Of a stretch of 64,000 bases of DNA, positions 43,646-51,329 are shown one piece after another. Under the pieces are notes generated by a model. That model saw only the letters and a list, made by a program, of their open reading frames with translations, ran no database searches and had not been told where the DNA came from. The translations under genes were made by a program, and so were the position numbers. The stretch's first letter is position 1, and the number at the start of each line of letters is the position of its first letter. This stretch comes from AV40 sp038230255 (GTDB lineage Bacteria > Verrucomicrobiota > Verrucomicrobiia > Chthoniobacterales > UBA10450). The stretch lies in the NCBI GenBank assembly GCA_038230255.1, contig JBBRNP010000002.1, positions 62,001 through 126,000 on the forward strand, given 5' to 3'.

Positions 43646-44337
43646 AAACGCTTGGCGTGATTGGCGGAATCGGGCCGGAGAGCACGATCGACTATTACAA
43701 GAACATTATCGCGATGTATCGCGAGCGAAAGCGCGACGGCAGCTATCCCCAGTTCGTCATTAACAGCATCGACCTCCAAAAGGGAATCGACTTCCTGGAA
43801 GCGGATAATCTCAGGGGCATGGCGGAGTTTCTTTTGCACGAAATCGAAAAGCTTCCGCGCGCCGGCGCTGAATTCGGTATGATCGCTGCGAACACGCCGC
43901 ACATCGTCTTTGATGACATCGCACCGAAGTCGCCGATTCCGTTGATCAGCATTGTGGAGGCCGCATGTGCGCACGCCAAAGCGCGGAAACTGAAGCGCCT
44001 CGCTTTGTTCGGCACGGGTTACACGATGCAGGCTAACTTTTATCCGAAGGTTTTCTCGCGGGAAGGAATCGAGTTGGTGGTGCCCGATCCAAGAGATCAG
44101 GACTACATTCACGAGAAGTACTTCGGCGAGCTGGTGCTCGGAAATTTCTTGCCTGAAACGCGTGCCGGTTTGCTCGCCATCGTCGATCGAATGAAAGCTA
44201 AGATCGACATCGAGGGCGTGCTTCTCGCCGGCACGGAGTTGGCGCTTATTCTGCGCGGCGAAAGTCATAACGGCGTCGCCCTACTCGACACCGGAAAGAT
44301 TCATTGCCAGGTCGCAGTCGATGAGATGTTCTCTTGA
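43642..44337 (+). CDS. Aspartate/glutamate racemase-like protein lacking catalytic cysteines
   Basis: 231 residues of the Asp/Glu racemase superfamily: KTLGVIGGIGPESTIDYYKN at the N-terminus and LLDTGKIHCQVAV at the end. The two positions that normally carry catalytic cysteines (CNT and GCTE motifs) read IAANTPH (residues 81-87) and LLAGTEL (194-200), so both are replaced. The protein may therefore do different chemistry or be non-catalytic. It is the third gene of the riboswitch-led operon, overlapping DUF190 by 4 bp, with a VOC gene starting 1 bp after its stop. Confidence 0.85.
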   Translation: MKTLGVIGGIGPESTIDYYKNIIAMYRERKRDGSYPQFVINSIDLQKGIDFLEADNLRGMAEFLLHEIEKLPRAGAEFGMIAANTPHIVFDDIAPKSPIPLISIVEAACAHAKARKLKRLALFGTGYTMQANFYPKVFSREGIELVVPDPRDQDYIHEKYFGELVLGNFLPETRAGLLAIVDRMKAKIDIEGVLLAGTELALILRGESHNGVALLDTGKIHCQVAVDEMFS

Positions 44338-44338
44338 T

Positions 44339-44731
44339 ATGAAACGCGTCATCGGCATCGGCGGAATCTTCTTCAAGGCGAACGATCCGGAGAAACTCGC
44401 CGCTTGGTACAAGAAGCACCTCGGCTTCGACGTGGAAGATTGGGGCGGCGTCTGTTTTCACGAAGGCGCGGGCGACAATTTGGAGCCGAAACGGCAATCT
44501 CACATTGTTTGGTCGCCATTCGAAGCTACCACCGACTACTTCAAGCCAAGCGACAAACCGTTTATGCTCAACTATCGCGTGCACGATCTCGACGCATTGC
44601 TCGCGCAACTTCGAAAGGAGGGCGTCGAAGTTGACGATAAAACGCAGAAATCCGAATTCGGTTATTTCGGCTGGATCATGGACCCCGAAGTCAATCGTGT
44701 CGAGTTATGGGAACCTCCGACTAACAAATGA
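44339..44731 (+). CDS. VOC (glyoxalase/bleomycin resistance) family protein
   Basis: 130 residues of the vicinal oxygen chelate fold with paired beta-alpha-beta-beta-beta modules: GIFFKANDPEKLAAWYKKHL then GFDV, and FGWIMDPEVNRVELWEPP with the usual C-terminal metal-ligand Glu. Members include glyoxalase I, dioxygenases and antibiotic-modifying or binding proteins; the substrate is unknown. ATG 44339 follows the previous stop by one base, and the stop overlaps the SGNH gene start (ATGA 44728-44731). Confidence 0.87.
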   Translation: MKRVIGIGGIFFKANDPEKLAAWYKKHLGFDVEDWGGVCFHEGAGDNLEPKRQSHIVWSPFEATTDYFKPSDKPFMLNYRVHDLDALLAQLRKEGVEVDDKTQKSEFGYFGWIMDPEVNRVELWEPPTNK

Positions 44732-45402
44732 CAAGACTGGTCGCGTTGGTCGTAATTCTTTCGAACGTCGCAATGGCTCAGAGCAGGATAGAAAAAGAGA
44801 AAATTCGTTACGCCGTCGTTGGCGATTCGTATTCGTGCGGCGAAGGCGCGTCGCCAAAGGAATCGTGGCCGGCGTTAATGACCCAACATCTGAACTCGCA
44901 AGGCCTTCATGTCGATCTTGTCTCGAATCCTTCGGTTACTGGTTGGACAACAAAAGACGCGATCGATCGCGAGTTGCCCAAGTTCGTAAATTCTAATCCT
45001 AACTTTGCGTCCTTATTGATTGGCGTGAACGACTGGGTGCAGGGAATCGATGAAAACACTTTTCGAAACCGCTTCAGCTACTTACTCGATCAAATGTTGG
45101 CGGTTTTGCCGAATAAGAAGCAACTACTCGTCGTTACAATCCCGGACTTTGGTGTTACTCCAGCGGGGCCGAAGTATTCGCGCGGTCGCAACATTCACGA
45201 AGGAATCATGCAGTTTAATCAGATCATCACCGAAGAAGCGCGAAAACGTGGATTGAGCGTGGTCGATATTTTTCCGCTCAGCAAAAAGATGGGCAACGAC
45301 AAATCCTTGGTAGCTAAAGATGGTTTGCATCCTTCAGCCAAAGCATACGCCGAGTGGGAGAAAACTATTTTTCCGGCTGCGTTGGAGGTGTTGAAGCAAT
45401 AA
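44728..45402 (+). CDS. Exported SGNH/GDSL hydrolase
   Basis: 224 residues with a short signal peptide (MTRLVALVVILSNVAMAQ). The SGNH blocks are intact: VVGDSYSCGEG (Ser nucleophile), the Gly region near PSVTGWTTKD, IGVNDWVQG (Asn), and DGLHPS (catalytic Asp/His). It is likely an esterase or acetyl-xylan/peptidoglycan deacetylase-type enzyme acting in the periplasm. It ends the five-gene run headed by the fluoride riboswitch. Whether it is controlled by fluoride depends on the transcript extending this far. Confidence 0.86.
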   Translation: MTRLVALVVILSNVAMAQSRIEKEKIRYAVVGDSYSCGEGASPKESWPALMTQHLNSQGLHVDLVSNPSVTGWTTKDAIDRELPKFVNSNPNFASLLIGVNDWVQGIDENTFRNRFSYLLDQMLAVLPNKKQLLVVTIPDFGVTPAGPKYSRGRNIHEGIMQFNQIITEEARKRGLSVVDIFPLSKKMGNDKSLVAKDGLHPSAKAYAEWEKTIFPAALEVLKQ

Positions 45403-45415
45403 CAGCCTTCTCTGG

Positions 45416-45446
45416 CTCGTCACTAGCCACATGTCACTCGTCACTG
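45416..45446. repeat. CTCGTCAC short repeats (inverse of GTGACGAG)
   Basis: Two copies of CTCGTCACT separated by CACATGT lie just 5 bp from the 3' end of tRNA-Val. Inverse units (GTGACGAGTGACGAG) lie on its other side at 45571-45592, so the tRNA is bracketed by an inverted pair. The same unit occurs before moaC. Confidence 0.55.
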
Positions 45447-45451
45447 GAAAA

Positions 45452-45523
45452 TGGGCGGTGAGGGTTTCGAACCCCCGACCCTCTCGGTGTAAACGAGACG
45501 CTCTACCACTGAGCTAACCGCCC
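45452..45523 (-). tRNA. tRNA-Val (anticodon TAC)
   Basis: Read on the minus strand, the gene folds as a full cloverleaf: acceptor GGGCGGT/ACCGCCC, D arm GCTCAGTGGTAGAGC, anticodon stem TCTCG/CGAGA with loop TTTACAC (anticodon TAC, valine), a 5-nt variable loop, and T arm with GGTTCGAAAC. The discriminator is A and the CCA end is not encoded. It is a single, isolated tRNA gene. Confidence 0.95.
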
Positions 45524-45534
45524 GGTTGAGATGT

Positions 45535-45567
45535 GATCCGCCTTCGCCAAGGCTACGGCGTGACAAG
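45535..45567. repeat. GCCTTCGCCAAGGC hairpin repeat, copy 1
   Basis: A ~33-bp unit containing GCCTTCGCCAAGGC and TACGGCGTGACAAG just upstream of tRNA-Val. A near-identical unit occurs at 61660-61692 after ilvE. The GCCTT/AAGGC arms form a short hairpin. Confidence 0.7.
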
Positions 45568-45659
45568 TAAGTGACCAGTGACGAGTGACGAGTCAAGAAA
45601 GCGCAGCATTTTTCTTTGCTCGGACGGAGAAATCGCTGATGAATGCTCCCGGGTTCGCG

Positions 45660-46106
45660 ATGAAACAGCGTTATTTCGAAGATCTCAAAGCCGGTGATCG
45701 GTTCAAGTCGGCTACTTATCAGGTCAGCGAAGAACAAATCATTTCATTCGCGCGCGAGTTCGATCCGCAACCGTTTCATTTGGATGCTGCAGTCGCTCGC
45801 CAAACAATGTTCAAAGGTCTCATCGCCAGCGGTTGGCACACCGCTGGAATAACGATGCGTTTGTTTGTCCAGACATTGAACTTTGCCGAAGGTGCAATCG
45901 GTCTCGGCGTTGACGAGTTGCGCTGGCCGAATGCAGTCCGGCCAGACGATGTCCTGCAGGTAGAAACCGAGATCGTCGATCTTCGTCTATCACGATCCAA
46001 GCCAAGTCATGGAATTGTTCGTCTGCGTAATGTCACAACAAATCAGCACGGCGAAATTGTTCAGACGATGGCAGCGTCGGCATTAGTGTTACGGACGAAG
46101 GTATAG
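45660..46106 (+). CDS. MaoC-like hot-dog dehydratase
   Basis: 148 residues of the MaoC/(R)-hydratase hot-dog fold. The hydratase motif FAREFDPQPFHLD (Asp/His) and GLIASGWHTAGITMRL are intact, so enoyl-CoA hydratase activity is expected. ATG 45660 starts at the conserved MKQRYFEDLKAGD; upstream in-frame ATGs at 45639 and 45585 run into repeat-derived DNA. It stands alone, with no beta-oxidation or PHA genes adjacent. Confidence 0.87.
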   Translation: MKQRYFEDLKAGDRFKSATYQVSEEQIISFAREFDPQPFHLDAAVARQTMFKGLIASGWHTAGITMRLFVQTLNFAEGAIGLGVDELRWPNAVRPDDVLQVETEIVDLRLSRSKPSHGIVRLRNVTTNQHGEIVQTMAASALVLRTKV

Positions 46107-46203
46107 GATTACACGGTGATAGTGGAACTAGTCTGATTAGCCCTGCCAGCTACTCCTAACTATCTCTTGCTTTAGTTAAGACTGTACTCTATCGGAAACG
46201 CCT

Positions 46204-46548
46204 ATGGACTTATCAACGCGAAACTTGATGCAGGCTTTGTCGGTTCGTCGCCAGATTGATGCATTGGAAAGACGACTCAGGGGTTTAGTTGGTGGAAGTG
46301 GCACCGGCGGTGCAACGTCGGCTCCTCGTCGCGGCGGACGACGTCGCATGTCGGCAGCCGCGCGAGCAAAAATCGCGGCGGCAGCACGCGCACGTTGGGC
46401 ACGAGTAAGAGCAGGCAGAGGCGGCAAAGCTAGAGCAGCAAAGAAAAGCGGACGTCGCGGCGGCGGCATCACCGCAGCCGGCCGTCGGCGCCTTTCGCAG
46501 TTAATGAAAGCGCGCTGGGCTGCTCGAAGAAAATCGAAGCGTAAGTAA
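46204..46548 (+). CDS. Arg/Lys/Ala-rich DNA-binding-like protein (NUMOD3/histone H1-like)
   Basis: 114 residues, strongly basic. An N-terminal helix (NLMQALSVRRQIDALERRLR) precedes a Gly-rich linker and two repeats of a helix-type motif, RMSAAARAKIAAAARARWAR and GITAAGRRRLSQLMKARWAA. These resemble NUMOD3, a short DNA-binding module of homing nucleases and chromatin-like proteins. The C-terminus is RRKSKRK. It is probably a nucleoid-associated protein. It is preceded by ~97 bp without other features. Confidence 0.78.
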   Translation: MDLSTRNLMQALSVRRQIDALERRLRGLVGGSGTGGATSAPRRGGRRRMSAAARAKIAAAARARWARVRAGRGGKARAAKKSGRRGGGITAAGRRRLSQLMKARWAARRKSKRK

Positions 46549-46610
46549 GCGCTGCCAGTTTTACTCTCCTCGAAAACGAAGTGCTAAGTAGAAGGAAACT
46601 ACTTCAGCGA

Positions 46611-47603
46611 CTACGATCGGTTAAGTAGCTTCATCATCGCTTCAGGATAGCGGGAGCCGGCGAACGCGTCTTTTGGCGCGACTTCATCGATTCGCTCGAG
46701 ATCATTGCTGGTAAGATCGACATCGAGCGCGCCGATGTTCTCCTGCAAATACTTTCGCCGCTTCGTTCCGGGAATCGGAACGATGTGTTCTCCTTGCCCA
46801 AGGACCCACGCGAGCGCGAGCTGCGCCGGGGTACAGCGTTTTTCCCGCGCGATTTCTTCCACCTGTTTTACCAGATCGAGGTTGCGCTGAAAATTGTCGC
46901 CCTGAAATCGCGGGGTGGTTTTGCGGTAATCGTCGTCCGGTAAATCTTCCGGTTTTTGGATCTTGCCGGTCAGAAAACCGCGACCGAGCGGACTGTAGGG
47001 GACGAAACCGATCCCTAACTCGCGGCAAACGCCGAGAACTTCTTCTTCCGGATCGCGTGTCCAAAGCGAATACTCTGACTGCAGCGCGGTGATCGGATGG
47101 ACGGCATGCGCGCGCCGAATGGTTTCGGCGCCAGCTTCGGACAATCCAAGGAAGCGGACTTTGCCTTCCCGCACCAATTCCGCCATCGCGCCAACTGTCT
47201 CTTCGATCGGCGTGTCCGGATCGACGCGATGCTGATAATAGAGGTCGATGCAATCCATTTGCAGCCGGCGCAGACTACCTTCGCACGCTTTCTTCACGTA
47301 ATCCGGTTTGCCGTTGAAGCCCCGGAACTCCGGTTTTTCCGGATCGCGCAAAATTCCAAACTTGGTTGCGATCACGACCTGTTCGCGGTGCCCCTTCAAT
47401 GCGCGCCCGACCAGCTCCTCGTTCGTGTGTGGGCCGTAGATGTCGGCGGTGTCGAAGAAAGTGATCCCGAGTTCGAGTGCCCGCGCAATCGTGGCCAGCG
47501 ATTCTTCATCGTCGCGTCCGCCATAAAAATCCGACATGCCCATGCAACCGAGGCCGATCGCCGAAACGCATGGTCCGCCGCGTCCAAGTTTACGTTGTTT
47601 CAT
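46611..47603 (-). CDS. Aldo/keto reductase
   Basis: 330 residues forming a (beta/alpha)8 barrel. Catalytic residues are recognisable: Asp and Tyr in FFDTADIYGPHTNEE, Lys in VIATKFG, and His in DLYYQHRVDPDTPIEE. The C-terminal NADPH-binding loop has IPIPGTKRRKYLQENIGAL or close to it. Such enzymes reduce small aldehydes and ketones. A second, more distant aldo/keto reductase gene lies ~115 bp upstream on the same strand, with an inverted repeat between them. Confidence 0.92.
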   Translation of the reverse strand: MKQRKLGRGGPCVSAIGLGCMGMSDFYGGRDDEESLATIARALELGITFFDTADIYGPHTNEELVGRALKGHREQVVIATKFGILRDPEKPEFRGFNGKPDYVKKACEGSLRRLQMDCIDLYYQHRVDPDTPIEETVGAMAELVREGKVRFLGLSEAGAETIRRAHAVHPITALQSEYSLWTRDPEEEVLGVCRELGIGFVPYSPLGRGFLTGKIQKPEDLPDDDYRKTTPRFQGDNFQRNLDLVKQVEEIAREKRCTPAQLALAWVLGQGEHIVPIPGTKRRKYLQENIGALDVDLTSNDLERIDEVAPKDAFAGSRYPEAMMKLLNRS

Positions 47604-47608
47604 ACTGC

Positions 47609-47712
47609 TTTGTCATGTCGAGCGTAGTCGAGACATCTCTAAATATTTCTGTCCCCACACGCTTTCTAAAACGGAAATAGTAAGAGATTCCTCCACTTCG
47701 GTCGGAATAACA
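47609..47712. repeat. GTCATGTCGAGCG-type inverted element, copy 3
   Basis: About 104 bp with left end TTTGTCATGTCGAGCGTAG and right end CTCCACTTCGGTCGGAATAA, imperfect inverted repeats matching 16561-16735 and 17257-17354. The right end has more substitutions, suggesting an older insertion. It separates the two aldo/keto reductase genes and carries no coding sequence. Confidence 0.78.
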
Positions 47713-47717
47713 TAGAA

Positions 47718-48617
47718 TCATATTTGTCCGATCCAGGTTCGCGGCGCGCATTCTTCCCAGCGCTCACGAATCAGACGAATTGTTGTGTCATCGAGCGGGC
47801 CGGCCTCCAACAGTTTTGCGTTTTGTGTCCAACGTTCCGGCTTCTTCGTACCAACGATGGCGGTGTGCACTTCCGGAAGGCTGAGGGTGAAGCGCAACGC
47901 GATTGAAATGCCTTTCTCCACATCGTCGTGGAGAAAATCGTAATTCAACTTCCGCAAGCGCTCCCAATATTCGTGATGATAGGAATCGATCGGGCGATGT
48001 CCTGTTTTCCAGGCCGCGTTTGCGATCGGACGCTTTGCGATCACGCCCATTTGTTTTTCCCGCGCCAGAGGCAAGGTCAAATCGATCACTTCCTGGTCAG
48101 CGATGCTGATTGAAGTTTGCAATGTATCGAATGCGCCGGTTTCGACCGCTAATCGAGCAGCGTGACCGTCCCCGCTGTAACCGATGTAGCGCGTGTGGCC
48201 GCGCTCACGCGCCGTTTGCAGCGCCTCGATCGCTTCGCCTTTGCGTAACTCTGATTCCGAACAGCTGTGAAGTTGCACGAGATCAAGACGATCGGTTTTC
48301 AATCGATCCAGGCTTCGCTCGATGCTCTTCAGAATCGAAACCTTTGACCAATCCGCGTGCTCACCGAAACCGTGGGGATGACCGCATTTCGTGAAAAGAT
48401 AAAATTCTTTCCGCCGGTCGCTCACCGCCTGTCCGATCAACTCCTCGCTGTTGTGATAACATTCGGCCGTGTCGATCACGTTGAGTCCGGCATCGAGCGC
48501 GCTGTTCAGCAGCTCAGCAACAGTTTCAGGCGTGGCGCGCTCATAGCCGATCTCGGATCCTCCAAATCCGAGGACCGAGACGTTCATGTCGGTCTTACCA
48601 AGGCGGCGCTTTTCCAT
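47718..48617 (-). CDS. Aldo/keto reductase (second, divergent type)
   Basis: 299 residues from ATG 48617 (MEKRRLGKTDMNVSVLGFGG). The tetrad appears as Asp/Tyr in NVIDTAECYHNSEELIG, Lys in LFTKCGHP and His in LVQLHSCSESEL. Sequence similarity to the neighbouring aldo/keto reductase is low outside the barrel motifs, so this is a different subfamily rather than a recent duplicate. The substrate is unknown. Confidence 0.9.
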   Translation of the reverse strand: MEKRRLGKTDMNVSVLGFGGSEIGYERATPETVAELLNSALDAGLNVIDTAECYHNSEELIGQAVSDRRKEFYLFTKCGHPHGFGEHADWSKVSILKSIERSLDRLKTDRLDLVQLHSCSESELRKGEAIEALQTARERGHTRYIGYSGDGHAARLAVETGAFDTLQTSISIADQEVIDLTLPLAREKQMGVIAKRPIANAAWKTGHRPIDSYHHEYWERLRKLNYDFLHDDVEKGISIALRFTLSLPEVHTAIVGTKKPERWTQNAKLLEAGPLDDTTIRLIRERWEECAPRTWIGQI

Positions 48618-48680
48618 TGCTGTTCTTCTGTAGCGGCGGTCCATGACCGTCGCAAATTCAGCGGCAGTCGCAGACAGCCG

Positions 48681-49691
48681 CTACCGTAATACTGTCTTGC
48701 CGTTACCGCGCTCGATCCGGCCGATTCTCTTTGCGCGCAAGATCGACATCGCGCGTTTGGCATCGCGCTCAGACACGATCGCGACCATTCCAATCCCCAT
48801 ATTGAAGACTTGATACATCTCGGCCGAAGGAACGCGGCCCTTTTGCTGCAGAATGTTGAAAATGCGCGGCACCTGCCACGATTTTGTTTCGATGACCGCG
48901 TCGCAATTCTTCGGCAACACGCGCGGCACATTATCGATCAACCCGCCGCCGGTGATATGAGCCAGGCCTTTGATAATTCCGTCAGGCACCTTTGCTAGCT
49001 GCGGCTGATAATTCTTGTGCACGCGAAGTAGTTCTTCGCCGACGGCGACTGTCGATTCAGGCAAGCGTGATCTCGGTTTCAGTTTCATCTTTTGGAACAA
49101 AATTTTGCGCGCCAGGGAATAGCCATTGGTGTGCAAACCATTTGACGCGAGGCCGAGAATCACATCGCCGGGTTTGATTTTGCGGCCATCAATCATCTTC
49201 GCGCGATCGACCACGCCAACGATGCAACCGGCCAGGTCGTACTCGCCTTTGCGATACATTCTCGGCATCTGCGCGGTCTCACCGCCAATCAGCGCGCAAC
49301 CTGCGGCGCGACACGCGCGCGAAAATCCACGCAGCAGTTGATCGAACACGCGCGGCTCGAGTTTTTCGCAGCCGATGTAATCGAGGAAAAACAAGGGGCG
49401 CGCGCCGACGACCGCGATGTCGTTGACGCAATGATTGACCAGATCGGCGCCGACGGTGTCGTGCTTGTTCATCGCGAAAGCGATTTTTAACTTCGTGCCG
49501 ACGCCATCAATGCTTGCGACCAGCACGGGATCGCGCATTGCGCCGAAGTTTTCTCGAAACAAACCACCAAAGCCGCCGATTTTTCCCAACACGTTCGGCC
49601 CGTGCGTTTGCCGGACGAGTGATTGAATGCGTCGCTTAAGCCTGTTGCCAAGATCGACATCTACTCCGGCGGATGCGTAAGCCTTCTTCAT
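48681..49691 (-). CDS. purM: Phosphoribosylformylglycinamidine cyclo-ligase (AIR synthase)
   Basis: 336 residues. PurM signatures are VLVASIDGVGTKLKIAFAM, GADLVNHCVNDIAVVGARPL, ALIGGETAQMP, LGLASNGLHTNGYSLAR and LAHITGGGLIDNVPRVL. It closes the imidazole ring in purine synthesis. The start ATG 49691 borders an AT-rich inverted repeat (49690-49770) that separates it from purF. Two AAGATCGACAT words lie near its two ends (48739 and 49650), in different reading frames. Confidence 0.96.
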   Translation of the reverse strand: MKKAYASAGVDVDLGNRLKRRIQSLVRQTHGPNVLGKIGGFGGLFRENFGAMRDPVLVASIDGVGTKLKIAFAMNKHDTVGADLVNHCVNDIAVVGARPLFFLDYIGCEKLEPRVFDQLLRGFSRACRAAGCALIGGETAQMPRMYRKGEYDLAGCIVGVVDRAKMIDGRKIKPGDVILGLASNGLHTNGYSLARKILFQKMKLKPRSRLPESTVAVGEELLRVHKNYQPQLAKVPDGIIKGLAHITGGGLIDNVPRVLPKNCDAVIETKSWQVPRIFNILQQKGRVPSAEMYQVFNMGIGMVAIVSERDAKRAMSILRAKRIGRIERGNGKTVLR

Positions 49692-49770
49692 TGCAAATTG
49701 CAAATTGCCGATTGTAAATTTCTTAGAGAACGCAGCTCAATCTGCAATTTGAAATCTGAAATTTGCAATT
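49690..49770. repeat. AT-rich inverted repeat between purF and purM
   Basis: About 80 bp with arms built from ATTGCAAATTGCAAATTG (left) and CAATTTGAAATCTGAAATTT (right). It spans the whole purF-purM gap, overlapping the purM start and the purF stop codon. It could act as a stem between the two cistrons. Confidence 0.65.
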
Positions 49771-51286
49771 ACTTCAGATCCGCGAACAGCGTGGGATGCC
49801 GTTCCTGGTCGGTGAGCGCTTTCGCTCGCGCCTCGCGTTTTTCCATGATGAATTTGTCGAGCGCGGGATCGACGGGGAGGGGATAATTTCCGGTGAAACA
49901 GGCCAGGCAAAATTCGTTCATCGGTTTTCCGGTCGCGCGCACCATTCCTTCCACGTCGAGATAACCGAGACTATCGACGCCGAGATAATCGCGGATTTCT
50001 TCCATCGACATCTGGTTCGCGATCAATTTTTGCGGATCGGGAAAATCGATTCCGTAATGGCAGGCGAAGCGGTGCGGCGGACAACTAACCCGCATGTGCA
50101 CTTCTTTTGCGCCGGCCTCGCGCAAATTGACGACTCGCGCCCGGGCCGTCGTGCCGCGGACGATTGAGTCGTCGATTACGACGACGCGTTTCCCCGCCAC
50201 CATTTCCTTGATCAAATTCAATTTCACCCGGACATCGAAGTCGCGGATGAGCTGACTCGGCTGCAAAAACGTTCGGCCGATGTAGTGATTCCGAACGAAG
50301 GCGTGTTCGAATGGAATCTTCATCTCTTCGGCGAAACCGAGCGCCGCGTAGTTTCCGGAATCCGGCACCGGGACGACGATGTCAGCTTCCACCGGAAATT
50401 GCCGCGCAAGTTCGCGGCCCATTTCGGTTCGGACTTTGCCGACATTCACGCCGCCGATGATGCTGTCCGGCCGAGCGAAGTAAACATACTCAAACATACA
50501 GAAGGCGGGCTGTTGCGGTTGAAACGGAAATTCCGAACGCATCCCGTGCTCGTCGATAATCAAAACTTCACCGGGCTCAATTTCGCGAACAAACTCCGCG
50601 TGAATTAAATCGAACGCGCACGTCTCCGAAGCGAGAATGTAGGCGTTATCGAGTTTTCCGAGCGAGAGCGGGCGCCAGCCAAACGGATCGCGCACTGCGA
50701 TCAGCTCGCGCTCGCTCATAATCAATAGCGAGAACGCGCCTTCGATTCGGCGCAATGGCGCCAACACGCTGCTGCCATTGTCCAACGGCTGGGCGAGCAA
50801 GTGCAGAATAATTTCGCTGTCGGCGGTGGTTTGGAAAATTGAGCCTTTGCGTTCCAGCTCGTCCCTCAAAACGTCGGCGTTGATCAGGTTGCCATTGTGC
50901 GCGATCGCCATTTGTCCGCGGACGCAATCGACCACGAACGGTTGCGCGTTTTTGATCGTGCTGGTGCCGGTGGTGGAATAGCGGGTATGCCCGATCGCGC
51001 GGCTGCCTTTCAGTTGCTCCAGCTCGGCCTGACCGAACACCTGCGAAACAAGCCCCATGTCTTTGTGGTTCATAAACGACGTGCCGGGGCCGTTGCTCGT
51101 CACAATTCCGGCACTTTCCTGGCCACGATGTTGGAGTGCGAAAAGACCGTAATAGGTCAGGACCGCGGCATTCGGATGTCCGAACACACCGAAAAGTCCG
51201 CACTCGTGCTGCGGATATATGTCCCTCGGCTTGAGGTTGTCGATGCCCGCTCGCGAAAGGTTTTCGGAGTTGTCCGGAGAGGTCAC
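49769..51286 (-). CDS. purF: Amidophosphoribosyltransferase
   Basis: 505 residues. A 28-residue propeptide precedes the N-terminal nucleophile Cys29 in HECGLFGVFG, followed by the glutaminase domain (FALQHRGQESAGIV, GHTRYSTTG) and the type I PRTase domain with the PRPP loop VVVIDDSIVRGTTARAR. It makes 5-phosphoribosylamine, the committed purine step. The cluster order on the minus strand is purL, purF, purM, so transcription runs purL first. The start is GTG 51286. Confidence 0.96.
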   Translation of the reverse strand: MTSPDNSENLSRAGIDNLKPRDIYPQHECGLFGVFGHPNAAVLTYYGLFALQHRGQESAGIVTSNGPGTSFMNHKDMGLVSQVFGQAELEQLKGSRAIGHTRYSTTGTSTIKNAQPFVVDCVRGQMAIAHNGNLINADVLRDELERKGSIFQTTADSEIILHLLAQPLDNGSSVLAPLRRIEGAFSLLIMSERELIAVRDPFGWRPLSLGKLDNAYILASETCAFDLIHAEFVREIEPGEVLIIDEHGMRSEFPFQPQQPAFCMFEYVYFARPDSIIGGVNVGKVRTEMGRELARQFPVEADIVVPVPDSGNYAALGFAEEMKIPFEHAFVRNHYIGRTFLQPSQLIRDFDVRVKLNLIKEMVAGKRVVVIDDSIVRGTTARARVVNLREAGAKEVHMRVSCPPHRFACHYGIDFPDPQKLIANQMSMEEIRDYLGVDSLGYLDVEGMVRATGKPMNEFCLACFTGNYPLPVDPALDKFIMEKREARAKALTDQERHPTLFADLK

Positions 51287-51329
51287 AAGAAATAATCCAC
51301 GAAATCAGGCCGCATTCAAATGGCTTTGA

